Below, in pieces: positions 46,502 to 56,170 of a DNA stretch of 64,000 nt; position 1 is the stretch's first letter, and every line of letters starts with the position of its first letter. A program made the position numbers and the translations under genes. This DNA comes from Caprimulgus europaeus (Eukaryota > Chordata > Aves > Caprimulgiformes > Caprimulgidae). The stretch spans positions 25,316,015-25,380,014 of the forward strand of contig OU015528.1 of the NCBI GenBank assembly GCA_907165065.1, read 5' to 3'. Below the pieces are notes generated by a model. It saw only the letters and a program-made list of their open reading frames with translations, was not told where the DNA came from and searched no databases.

Positions 46502-47536
46502 AGTGATTTCCTAGTTACAAGGTGGTTGGACTTGTGGTTTTTTTTCTTTTTTCTCCAGGAAAAAAACTCTTCTCAGAACACTCCACAAGACATAAAGAGG
46601 GAAGACCTGCAAGAAACAAATACAAATGTAAACTCAGAGAAGGCATCTGTATCATCTGAACCTTGTACACCAAAGCAAAATCCTGTAATTGCCAAAAATG
46701 TAGGTGAAAAAGCAGAAGCAGTTTGCTCAACTGCGTTAAGTAAACCTTTACAAATTCAAAACCTGCAACTTCATAACGGAGAAGACTTTCAGGCAGACAG
46801 TGTTACTCTTGGTAATTCGTTTAAGCAGCATGTGTATCAACCTAATCCTCTTTTAACAGCAGCAGCAGCAGCATCAATCCAGAGCATGGAAGCTACCAGT
46901 GTTCATATTTCTGCAGACGATCCAGTAAGTTGTACGTCTACAGTCTTGCAATTTACAGACCCTGACTACTTGGATTCATCTCTGAGACTGAAAAATGCTT
47001 TAGATTCAATTACTGACTATGCAATTGAAAATCCTAGCTCTCATGTTGTAGGCTGTTCTTTTGAAGTACAGCCAACAAATGAAAATGCAGTTTTGCTGAG
47101 TACAGTCACACAAACTATTGAACAGTTCACTGGGAATGAAGAATCTGTCATTGCTATTATTGTGCCAGCCGAGAGTTCAGAAGAGCCTGAAATACTTAAT
47201 AGTTCTTTCCTGCCTATTACACAAGAGTTTCTTGACACAGAGGAGACAGAAACAGATAAATCTGTGTATATGAATGCATATGGTGGAAGTGAAGTGTTAC
47301 AAACTGAGCATTCATACTGCAAACAAGACATAGACAGAGAACACCTTTGGCAAAAAATTTCAAAGCTCCACTCTAAGATCACTCTACTTGAAATGCAGGA
47401 GATAAAAACTTTGGGGAGACTCAGGTCCTTGGAAGCTCTTATTGGACAACTGAAGCAAGAAAACCTGCTTTCTGAAGAAAAGCTAAAGATTGTAGAAAAC
47501 TGCTTCACAACACTTGAAGTGACTATGATACAGTAA
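39620..47536 (+). CDS. THAP5: THAP domain-containing protein 5
   Basis: The coding sequence is join(39620..39702, 43627..43816, 46559..47536), 416 aa; human THAP5 has 395. Residues 1-85 form the THAP zinc finger. C5, C10, C58 and H61 fit the C2CH ligands (C9 adjoins C10), and the domain closes with AVPTIF at 80-85. A long, poorly conserved acidic/Ser-Thr middle follows, including a short Ala run. EHSY at 341-344 matches the HCF-1 binding motif (D/E)HxY, and a C-terminal coiled coil spans about 350-405 (LWQKISKLHSKITLLEMQ, then LRSLEALIGQLKQENLL). Family knowledge: THAP proteins bind DNA in the nucleus through this zinc finger, and THAP5 has been reported as a transcriptional repressor linked to cell-cycle and cell-death control. 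Exon joins keep the frame and rebuild LSFYPFPLHDKERLEKWL exactly as in the family. It shares a CpG-island promoter with DNAJB9 and appears intact. Confidence 0.98.
39703..43626 (+). other. THAP5 intron 1
   Basis: A 3.9 kb intron. Its first ~490 bp belong to the CpG island; the rest is AT-rich. Frames near 41337-41606 and 42037-42310 are short and without domains. No transposable element was recognised. Confidence 0.85.
43627..43816 (+). CDS. THAP5: THAP5 coding exon 2
   Basis: Encodes the rest of the THAP domain, including WLRNMKRDAW, LLCSDHF and AVPTIF. The acceptor reads gctttaaaaaag|ATTTCC, with six A before the final G, so the pyrimidine tract is displaced upstream (ttctttcacttgcttt). 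The protein family fixes this junction. The donor is GATGAG|gtaatg at 43817, in phase 0. Confidence 0.95.
44973..45134 (+). mobile_element. Avian ERV LTR fragment (family A, ERVL-like), outer part
   Basis: Begins TGTTCTGGTTTCACTAGG at 44973, the outer end of the same LTR family found at 28385-29017, and continues through the 'ttttcttcttagtagctag' and 'ataacatattaatgtttc' blocks typical of its U3. It stops abruptly at the left edge of the opposite-facing LTR that adjoins it. Fossil, incomplete. Confidence 0.82.
45135..45690 (-). mobile_element. Avian ERV LTR (family A, ERVL-like), minus orientation
   Basis: The left end at 45135 (tgtggtgggcttagc) is the 3' end of the LTR in reverse. It runs through 'ggctggcagccaaacac', the 'cagcttaataattaaaat' block and an 'agtacatcaatgag' U3/R region, and fades near 45690 after a block matching 'gctgataacatactaatgtt' in reverse. 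The same order is seen in the LTR at 28385-29017. It is old and incomplete at its outer end. Confidence 0.82.
46466..46496. repeat. (TA)n dinucleotide microsatellite
   Basis: About 15 perfect TA units lie in THAP5 intron 2, some 60 bases upstream of the exon 3 acceptor and between a CT-rich stretch and the splice pyrimidine tract. Its length is probably variable between individuals. Confidence 0.95.
46559..47536 (+). CDS. THAP5: THAP5 coding exon 3 (last exon)
   Basis: A 978-base exon encodes residues 92-416 and ends in TAA. It holds the variable middle region, the EHSY HCF-1 motif and the C-terminal coiled coil. The acceptor follows a strong pyrimidine tract (ttttttctttttctccag). The open frame extends 33 bases into the intron to an upstream ATG (46526), but those residues are a translation of the pyrimidine tract and are not protein. 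The antisense frame 47041-47595 is a shadow. Confidence 0.97.
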   Translation, partial: EKNSSQNTPQDIKREDLQETNTNVNSEKASVSSEPCTPKQNPVIAKNVGEKAEAVCSTALSKPLQIQNLQLHNGEDFQADSVTLGNSFKQHVYQPNPLLTAAAAASIQSMEATSVHISADDPVSCTSTVLQFTDPDYLDSSLRLKNALDSITDYAIENPSSHVVGCSFEVQPTNENAVLLSTVTQTIEQFTGNEESVIAIIVPAESSEEPEILNSSFLPITQEFLDTEETETDKSVYMNAYGGSEVLQTEHSYCKQDIDREHLWQKISKLHSKITLLEMQEIKTLGRLRSLEALIGQLKQENLLSEEKLKIVENCFTTLEVTMIQ

Positions 47537-47815
47537 AGGCTTTCAATGATTGTTCTAAAGTATCTTTTTAACCTCTTTGACTCTTGTTTGTACAAATTAA
47601 CTTTTGTTTCAGTTATGGTATTTTGAACATCTAATGCAAATGTGTGTGAATAGCAAATGTTCTTTAAAATGTTACGTCAACCACTGCCAAAGCTAGGTTG
47701 TAGAATATTGCCTATAAAACATGCCTTGCAAGTAAGCTTTAAAAGAAAATAAAATATGTTAAAGTTTTGTTAAATAGTATGTGAAATAAATCAATAAAGG
47801 TAAGTTAAACCTTTC
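47537..47815 (+). other. THAP5: THAP5 3' UTR with polyadenylation signals
   Basis: The sequence after the TAA contains AATAAA at 47748-47753, 47785-47790 and 47793-47798, the last two almost touching. The mRNA probably ends within about 10-30 bases of these, giving a short 3' UTR of roughly 0.28 kb. Confidence 0.75.
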
Positions 47816-49770
47816 TAGCTGCAGGCTCCTCTGAAACATGTGACTCATGCATTTGGGGCACCAGTAGAATGTACACAATAAGCATGTAGGATGGACAATT
47901 ATAAAACTGTTGTTTTAAAAAAAAAAAAATTCCCAATTCTCTTTCAAATGAGTATTAAGATATGTAACAGACATTGTCCAGCGAGGCCACGTTACTCTTT
48001 AATCTTCCAGTCATCTAATATTTGTTCTGATAGTTTTTGTACACTTTGACCTTATTAAAATTGTTTCTGCAGTAGAAGGTGTTTCCTTTCATTTAGTTCT
48101 AGAAACAAAAGTTCTTGTTACAGTGAACAAGTCCATCTTTTTTTTTTTTTTTTTTTTAATGATTCAGCTCAAATGAAAATAACCATCTTAAAATAGTGAT
48201 ATTTTTGCTGGTTAGTAAAAGGGAAAGCTCAGCATTGATCCTCTTACAGTCTATAGCTGGCTAATGCTTATATCCTTAATAATACATTGAAGAAAACAAT
48301 GTGTTGAAGAGCAAATTGCTAGTGAAAGTATCAGAAACTAGTTCATTATTTTTCTCCAATCTTCAAGAAAGGGAATTACAAGACTAGAAATTCGCTGTCC
48401 TGTATTAATTTTATTAACTGTTTCTAGTGCAGAGGATACCACTATGGTAGAAAGACACTGACCGTTCATTCTGAGGGAAAGTAACTTGCTTAAATACTTT
48501 CTGCTTATTCTGTCTGCATGCCACCCTTAGGTCGGGAATTCACTTTACAGTCTAGTACAGTGAACTTGTACTAGATCATCTAGTCCAACTGTATATCACA
48601 GTTAGACTAGATGCTCATTGTAGGTCCTTTCCAACTGAACTAGTCTAGTCTGTTCTATTCTACTACTGTTAGGTTACTTTAGGGACTTGGGTGTATTTTC
48701 CTTTATTCAAGAGTGTGTCCCTACCACCGCCACCAGTTCAGTCTGGGACTGGAGCACATGGATTCCTTTGCAGTCTGTTGCTTGTATTCTGTACCAGACA
48801 TTATCTAAGCTGTTCTGGGAGTCTTCTGGTAAGGAATTGAAGATCAAGCAACACTAATTACAAAGCTAGAATCTAATTAGATAGCAGGTTGCAAACTAGT
48901 CAAATTTCAGAAAATTTTTGGAACTCATGGAGTAGCTGCCTAGAAGTTGGTCTGCTAAAGCACAGTGGTGTAGGAGGTTAGTCTGCATCAGTAAGCACTG
49001 TAACTGACTTTTGCCCTTCAACTTGGTAACTTCTTTCAGGCTCTAAGCACAGAATATGCTTGGGAAAATTCCTAAAGAAGATATAAGATCAGTTATAATG
49101 ATGAATTATTTGCAGGTGACTTGACACACTTTTTTTTTTTTTCCTCTGATTACAGAGTTCTGTCATTGTAACAAAAGAACACGGCTGTTCTGCCTTGTGT
49201 GCTCTGAAATCACAAGGCTTTGTCCTGCATCTCCTATAAACATTGCTGTTGTACAGAGCCCAGTCTTGTGAGCATTGTCCAGGCAGCCTCTCTGAACTGC
49301 ACATTTTGTAATTTTTTGTAAAGTAAGATCTATCAAAGTGATTTACAAAATACTATATGAAATTGCTAAATGATCTGAGATTTACAAATTTCATAAATGT
49401 CACTACAAATCTTATACTAGTACTATTATTTTAAGACTTACCACCAAGTGTAAAAGTCTGCTGTAGGGCTTGAATGGCAGTGAGAGCTCAGACGTGGCAA
49501 AAGTTACAACACTTCAAGCTGTTGCCTCAGGAAAGCTCTATTTCTGAAGAAAATATGGGTATTTTAGCATGGTTTTTAAATTTCTCACATAACAGGCCCT
49601 CTGCCTTTCTATGCACACAGCTTTTTGTGCCAAATAGGTCATTATTAAGACCTACAATTAGCTCTTCTTACCTGAGTCTACTACCTAACTGCTGCCTCAA
49701 GTAACCCTTGTTCTCTTACCAAGCAGAGTATTGCAGCTGTTAAACAAAGGTGTTTAACAATAGATTTTAA
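47816..49770. other. Intergenic, downstream of THAP5
   Basis: About 2 kb with a 20-base T run at 48138-48157, a degenerate CR1 tail with a foldback at 48580-48665 and a shorter T run at 49131-49142. No exon was recognised. Confidence 0.55.
48580..48665 (+). repeat. Degenerate CR1 3' tail with an inverted copy
   Basis: The plus-strand end 'cattgtaggtcctttccaac' followed by 'tctgttctattctac' matches the CR1 3' terminal region. Just left of it 'gatcatctagtccaactg' is the same kind of sequence in reverse. The core forms an imperfect hairpin of about 11 bp arms (agtccaactgt / acagttagact) around 48590-48612. Confidence 0.6.
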
Positions 49771-49912
49771 TAGAATCATAGAATGGTATAGGCTGGAAGG
49801 GACCTTATAGATCATATAGTTCCAACCCGCTACCATGAGCTGAGGCACCTTCCACTAGACCAGTTTGCTCAAAGCCTCATCCAGCCTGACCTTGAAACAT
49901 CCAACCTAACCT
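49771..49912 (-). mobile_element. CR1 LINE 3' end fragment
   Basis: The plus strand reads 'tagaatcatagaatggtata' then 'ggctggaagggaccttatag' and 'gcaccttccactagaccag', the CR1 3' UTR in reverse. Only the last ~140 bp are present, a typical 5'-truncated insertion. The polyA-free octamer end sits at the left. Confidence 0.9.
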
Positions 49913-50459
49913 TGAAAATACTAATTCAATAGTTCAATAATATGTCAGTTTATTAACTTGGTGTTTTCAAGTAGAGATTTACAATTTTAGATTTAAATTT
50001 ACCAGTTTTCCCTAACAGTAAATTTGACATGGGATTGCTCTCAGTGTGTCAGATCACAGTGTGTCCATCCCATCTTGGTATGTCCATCAAATCCAGGTTC
50101 ATGTTATCTGCAGTGGACAGATCACAAACTTGGGAAAAAAAAAAAAAAAAGCCAGAGATTGCCTAAAATCAAAATTATTTTGTATGTGGCCTTTCGCAGG
50201 ACCAGTCCTGTAGCAATGAAGAGGCTGAAGCTCCACAAAGCGGTTTGAAGGTAGAGCAGAATCTATGCTGTGTTTTGTAGAAGACTGTTGCAAATTTATT
50301 CCAATAAAATATTTTGGGCAGACACCGTTTGTATTCATTTTAAAGTATTTACTATTATGGCTGGCTATTGTTGCTTACAGGAAAGTACAGGTAGGTCCTT
50401 TGCTTCAGTGTTATACTAACACTGGATTGCTTGTGGAAATCGTTATGACAAAGGAAAAA
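49913..50459. other. Short intergenic spacer between two CR1 copies
   Basis: About 550 bp of AT-rich sequence with a short A run at 50138-50150. No gene or repeat was recognised. Confidence 0.5.
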
Positions 50460-51119
50460 CACCAACTTGGAAATTGCCACACACAATGTGTGTGCCCAGG
50501 TGGCCAAGAAAGCAAATGGCATCCTGGCCTGTATCAGGAATAATGTGGCCAGTAGGACCAGGGAAGTGATCATCTTCCTGTACTCGGCACTGGTGAGGCT
50601 GCATCTCAAGTACTGTGTTCAGTTTTGGGCCCCTCTCTACAAGACATCGAGGTGCTGGAGCATGTCCAAAGAAGGGCAATGAAGCTGGTGGAGGTCTTGG
50701 AGAACAAGTCTTATGAGGAGCGGCTGAAGGAACTGTGATTGTTTAGTCTGGAAAAAAGGAGGCTGAGGGGAGACCTTATTGCTCTCTACAACCACCTGAA
50801 AGGAGGGTGTAGAGAGGAGGGTGTTGGTCTCTTCTCCCAAGTAACAAGTGACAGGATGAGAGGAAATGGCCTCAAGTTCCACCAAGGGAAGTTTAGATTG
50901 GATATTAAGAAGAATTTCTTTACTGAAAGGGTTCTCAAGCACTGGAACAGGTTGCCCAGGGCAGTGCTGGAGCCTCCATCCCTGGAGGTATTTAAGAGTC
51001 ATCTAGACATAGTGCTTAGGGACATGGTTTAGTTGGGGACTTGCCAGTGTTAGGTTAATGATTGGACTTGATGATCTTCAAGGTCTTTTCCAATCTAGGC
51101 ACCTCTGAATCAGTGAATT
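50460..51119 (+). mobile_element. CR1 LINE, 5'-truncated, with ORF2 end and 3' UTR
   Basis: Begins in the ORF2 C-terminal region: [20 protein letters not shown] at about 50494-50553, then '[17 protein letters not shown]' near 50588-50640, then the '[20 protein letters not shown]' segment near 50720-50775 and the ORF end '[20 protein letters not shown]' near 50921-50980. The 3' UTR ends near 51119 in a decayed octamer. It shows small frame breaks and is dead. The 50739-51032 frame alone covers most of the ORF2 end. Confidence 0.93.
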
Positions 51120-54100
51120 AGATGCTACGTGTACATGTTGTTTTCAGTGTTCCCTAACCATAAAGCTGTACAGTCTTTGCACACAATTTTATTTCACTAA
51201 TCTTGGGAACTCTTGAGGGTGCTATATTATTTCCTGTGATCGATATATAAAACAGTGTATGTTGCACAGCTACGAAACAGCAGTGCTCCCTACAACAGCA
51301 GGTGGTGCTGTTGGGTCGCGCTGTAGCAGTCAGACTACAGGACCAGCATTTTATTTTTCTTTTGTTGTTGAAACATGTGCAAACAGATTAACTATGCAGG
51401 GTTTTTTCCTCATACTTCAAATGTATATTTAATAAAGAAGGGAAGTATATGAACAAAACAATAAGACTAACTGTCCTCAATCTTACAGAAATATAGCTTT
51501 AGACAAAAAGAAACTCATCTATATTCTGAGCATAAAACATTACATTCAAGAGTCTTCTGCTCAAGTGAGTGGCAAAAGATGTATCCAGTGTCCTTACATG
51601 GAGCGTGAATGCATTCCTCATTTGTTGAAGTGGGTCAGTGATTACAGTTTGAATCCCATAAACAGTTTAGTATAGCTTATTTGCATATTAATCAGGGTAA
51701 TAGCGCAAGTGTTTAATCACACCTTCATCAAGGGTGTCTGGTTTGCTCCTCAAGCACTGCAGGTTTTGAAACGGGGAAGATAAGTGCACAACAGCTTAAT
51801 GCTTGGCATAATCCCTTCAAAAAATGTTGTGGGACAGACTTTGCTCTGAGAATACACAACTTCAGATAATAACAACATTGGAAGAAGGGAATGCTGGTCC
51901 TGCACATTCAAGGAAGTTTCTTCTTGTTTATTCCAGTGTTACTTTCAAAATACAGTAGATAATAGGGCCTTACAGTACAGATTACATGTAGCTGAATTAC
52001 TGAAACAGATGGTGAAGAGAGCCATGTCAGGGTAAACACTGGCTTCAGAGGCATAAGTGATCCTCATGGCTGGTGGGGTCACGGGTTGCAGTGTGTCTGG
52101 GTACACAGACAGTGGTGTCCACCATGTTCACTTATCAAATCCAGCCATTCCACCACAGCCTCCTGAAAGAAGCATCTCACCTGACTCTGAATATCTCCAT
52201 CATAAGGTGTATCTCAATTAAGCAATATTTGATATGAAGAAGAAGAAATTAACCGAGGAAATGCCTATTTATCTACTGAATATGGCCAGGGAGATGTTCT
52301 AGACAAATATTTCAGATTTAGATATGTATGTTATCAATACCTGAAGTTGCCTAAAATTAATCTCACCTTGTGTTTGAAAAGGTAAACCACTTCTAGTTCT
52401 CATATATGGACAGGTTAGGAAGACTAAATGCTAATATAAAAGAGATTGGCAGTTCTTCCAAATTGTGCCTTAGTTTCCTGTACAGCCAGTGGCAAGAGGA
52501 AGATCTTTCAAAGCTTCTAGAGGGAATTCTGCTCAGATACTTCATTTATATAGGTAGAGCCTTTTTTTCCTGAAGATTTTGAAAGACACTTCTATCTCTG
52601 TAAGAAATTTGGATTAATACGACAACTGATTCACCAGGTGCCTGGCTTGGGCGGAGTACATGCAAGGCACGATTCTTGGTGCTGCAAAACATCCTCACAA
52701 GGTGCACATCAGACATAAGAGCTCCACACTGCTTCATGAATAGCATAAAGTGGTTGTAGTCAGACACATTTGACTGCTCATAGCCCCTTGGGACTGAAAA
52801 CAACCTTGTGGCTGCTATAGCTTCACTCTGGAGAGGTAGTAAACACCACAAAGAGGTCTTTTTCAGCCACATATGCTTGAGTAAGCACATTACAGTTCAT
52901 AAATACCAGCAGACTGACCTTCAGTCTGAGTCAATAGATTATGAGACCACATAAGAATAAGCTTCAGGAGCTCTCAATGACCAGAACAGCTACTGTTGGA
53001 GACGGGAGGATAATAACGACATGAGAGAGAGGGAGTTTCACAGCATGCAAAAGTCATCAAGCCCTTTAGATCTCATACTTACCAGCAGATATTATTAAAT
53101 TTACATCACAGCTCTTTTTGAAGTGTTTTACGTGATGAGAAATCCTGTACCATGTAAAGCTGGCTTTGGCTAGAGGGCAGTTATAGAGCAATGACCCCAT
53201 CTTGCCTTGGTGCCCATGGGCAGACTATGAATCCTCTCCTAACACTGAATCAGGCTCTCCAGGGCTGGCTGCAGCAGACTGACCAGGCATTTTCAGAAAA
53301 GAGTGGATGTTCTGCTGGCACTTGGTAAGGCTGAGTACAACAGCAGGCTGTCTTTTCAAGTCAGAGCCCCAGCCAACATCTGTAGGAAGGCATCCACACC
53401 TCACTAGCAATGCAGCAGCCTCTCTCCACCACTCAGTTATCTGTGTAGCCCCTTAAAAGGGAGGGGGACTCACCCCCAATGGGCTCAGCACTGTTTTTTC
53501 CCACTGAATTATCCCACTGTGGGGACAGCAAATATTCAAGGTTTGGCTGGCAGAGAGGACAACAGCTTTGAACTGTATCATAGGTCAGACCACCAACAGG
53601 GCCTCATCAAAGAAGCAAAACATGGACTGATCCTGGCTTTTGTCCTGGTTTTCCTCCCCCTTAGTACAGTGAAAGAGGGACCAATAAACCAAGCTCCTGA
53701 GACTTGCTGTGGTAAGAAATGATGCAATAAGAAAAAGATGCAGATAACGAGCACAAAACTATGTTTCATTTAAGGAGATTAATTAGAAGCAATAACAAAT
53801 CCCAATTAGATTTTTAATTAAAAATATACTAGTGACTGACACTTATCTGAGAGTTGCTACAGAAATGTGAGCTCAGCCACAGTTGTATTTGAGATGACTA
53901 ATTTTACAATTTTAAAAAATATAATTCACCATAATGAGATCACAGTCATAAATCCAAATGAAATTCTATTTTACATTTTCAGCATTAAAATGAACAATTT
54001 ACTTCTTCAAGTATCCACTTTGTGAGATTTCAATAAAAATATTTATATTTTTTTCTTTTTTGCATAGCTTTGGGTATTTTATTCCATATTTAACATCTGA

Positions 54101-56170
54101 AATAAATTTACAGCTTTATCCACAGTTTTTTATGTGTACTGAGGGACTGCAGACACTCTTTGCTTACCTTTATTTGTTGGTTTTGCTCACCTTTTACACT
54201 AATCTAATTTCAGGACTTCAGGAACACAGCTTCCTATTGCAAAATCCCTCTCCAAACTGGCAGGTGCCTGTGGCTTGCAACAGGCATTGGTTTCAGCCTA
54301 CGTCTCTTTGTCTTGCCCTAGGTTCACACATAAAAATTATGGGGTATGGACGTGCACGTGGCTTATTGCCACTGAAATCCTCAGCTTCTTTGACTGCACC
54401 TTGGCTAGTAAGGTGAAATATCTTTCACCTGCTTATGTAAATATGTTAGGTGGCATCTTTTTTTAATGAACAGGATGTCTTTATAAACAATTTGATTTAA
54501 AATAAACTATCCGTTATGTCTGAAAGGATTGTGTTAACAACCCACTGCTGTGGGGTCTGCAGCTTCAGCTCCTGCATTGTTTATAGCAGATAATATATGG
54601 GAATGGCAGAATAAATGGCAAAGAATAAAAAATAAATAAACTACTACGGATTTTTTCCTGTTTATTTGATCTGTTTCCTTGACAAATACAGATTTTGAAA
54701 ATGGACATGTATTTTCCTTCTCCATCAACAGCTGTAGAAATAATATAATAGTGGAAATCATTGGTCTAGTCCCCAGCATAAGAGACCTAAAAGCTGGAAA
54801 GCTGTTGGGAGTTGCTGTGAGAACTGCCTGTCCTGAACACCTACAGGTTTGTTTAATTCTCTTGTTATTAGTTACATACTCTAGGAAAAATTAATCTGAC
54901 AGTTAAGGAAATGTGGTAAGCTTCCTGAATTATGTCTTAGCTAGCCATGATTTTTTTTCTTTGTGTTTTAAGTTAGTATATTTAAGAACAATTAAAAATA
55001 CGAGTGCATAACAACTTCCATTGCACATGAAGTGATGCAGTGAGTGTCATTCATTGATATGAATGCAATGCAAAACTGATATGAACAGACAGGGAGGCAA
55101 GGGACTCTTTCTCACACACACATGCATACTCACAAAACATTCAAGATACTGTACTTGCCTTAAAAAAAAAAAAAAAAATTGAAAGAATATTGCTAGAACA
55201 AGTCCCAGATATAGTACCATCTTCTCCCTCTGAGCATTAAAGAAATATTTCTTGCTTCTCAATATTTATGGTAAAAAAGGCATTTTATTCTTTCTGCAAC
55301 AATTTTTAACAATGGAACATGAAGCAGCAATGAAATGTTATATGACAGAATAATATGTCCTGCCTTTTCTTGCAGGAGTGTGTCTAACACTGTGCAATGT
55401 TTGAAATCACTATTTTACATTACCTTAAAATTTGACAGGATCAATAGCCTTCTGGGAAATTCCCCTTGCTGTGTTCTAATGAGCAAACTGATGGCTTTTG
55501 AAATAGAAACAAGTTATCTTCCAGACATGTTATAGCTGTGAATGGCCAATTTGAAATGAATATTGACACCTGCGCAACAGTCCATGTTTCTCCAGCTCTC
55601 TAGAGAAGAAGTAGATGCCAATAACATGTAAGAACTACAAGGACATTAAAAGCATTAAGTGCCTCTTCATTTTGCTTTTCTTCCCAGAAGATTTGTGATT
55701 TTTAAAGGGATCTGAGTGAAGACTATAAACAAAAGTAGAGTCATGAATTTTTAAAGTTTAAATAAACATTGATATTCTTTGTTCACCACACAGACCATTT
55801 CCTGACCTTTACAGCAAAAGTCCATTTCTGTTATGAAATTAATTCCCTGAGCCAGGCTCAGGCAGGCAGCCCTGTGTTAGATCCCACAAACAATGTGAAG
55901 ATGCACCAGAGATCTAGTCAGACCTATTAAACTTATCACTGCTCTTCCTAATACATGGCATTTGTAATATCTCCCTTATGCAAAACAAGGATAACAAATT
56001 TCCACTGCCCCTTCCCCCTTTGCGCAGGGTAAGATGTAGGTAACACCAAATATGCAGGTTTTTTGTACTGTTGCCCTTTCCTTAAGTATTTATATTTCTT
56101 AAGAAGAAGCTAAAGATTAAAGGTTGTATTTTTAAAGGTCTTTAGGTGTTGCATATCACACTGCCCTTAC
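51120..56170. other. Intergenic, no gene recognised
   Basis: About 5 kb. The part at 52.0-53.5 kb is less AT-rich and has a 114-codon minus-strand frame (52546-52890) with no recognisable domain. A short A run lies at 55163-55178. In mammals PNPLA8 follows THAP5 in the same direction, but no PNPLA8 exon or patatin motif was seen here. Confidence 0.5.

Larger units (their letters stand above)
43817..46558 (+). other. THAP5 intron 2
   Basis: A 2.7 kb intron with GT-AG ends. It contains two opposite-facing LTR fossils (44973-45134 and 45135-45690) and a TA dinucleotide tract (46466-46496) about 60 bases before the exon 3 acceptor. No extra exon was recognised. Confidence 0.88.

Noticed and set aside
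46526-46558. Upstream ATG at 46526 as a start for a shorter THAP5 form
   Set aside because: The 11 residues before the splice junction translate the pyrimidine tract of the acceptor and lack family support.
47041-47595. 184-codon antisense frame across THAP5 exon 3
   Set aside because: A shadow of the conserved THAP5 coiled-coil region on the opposite strand.
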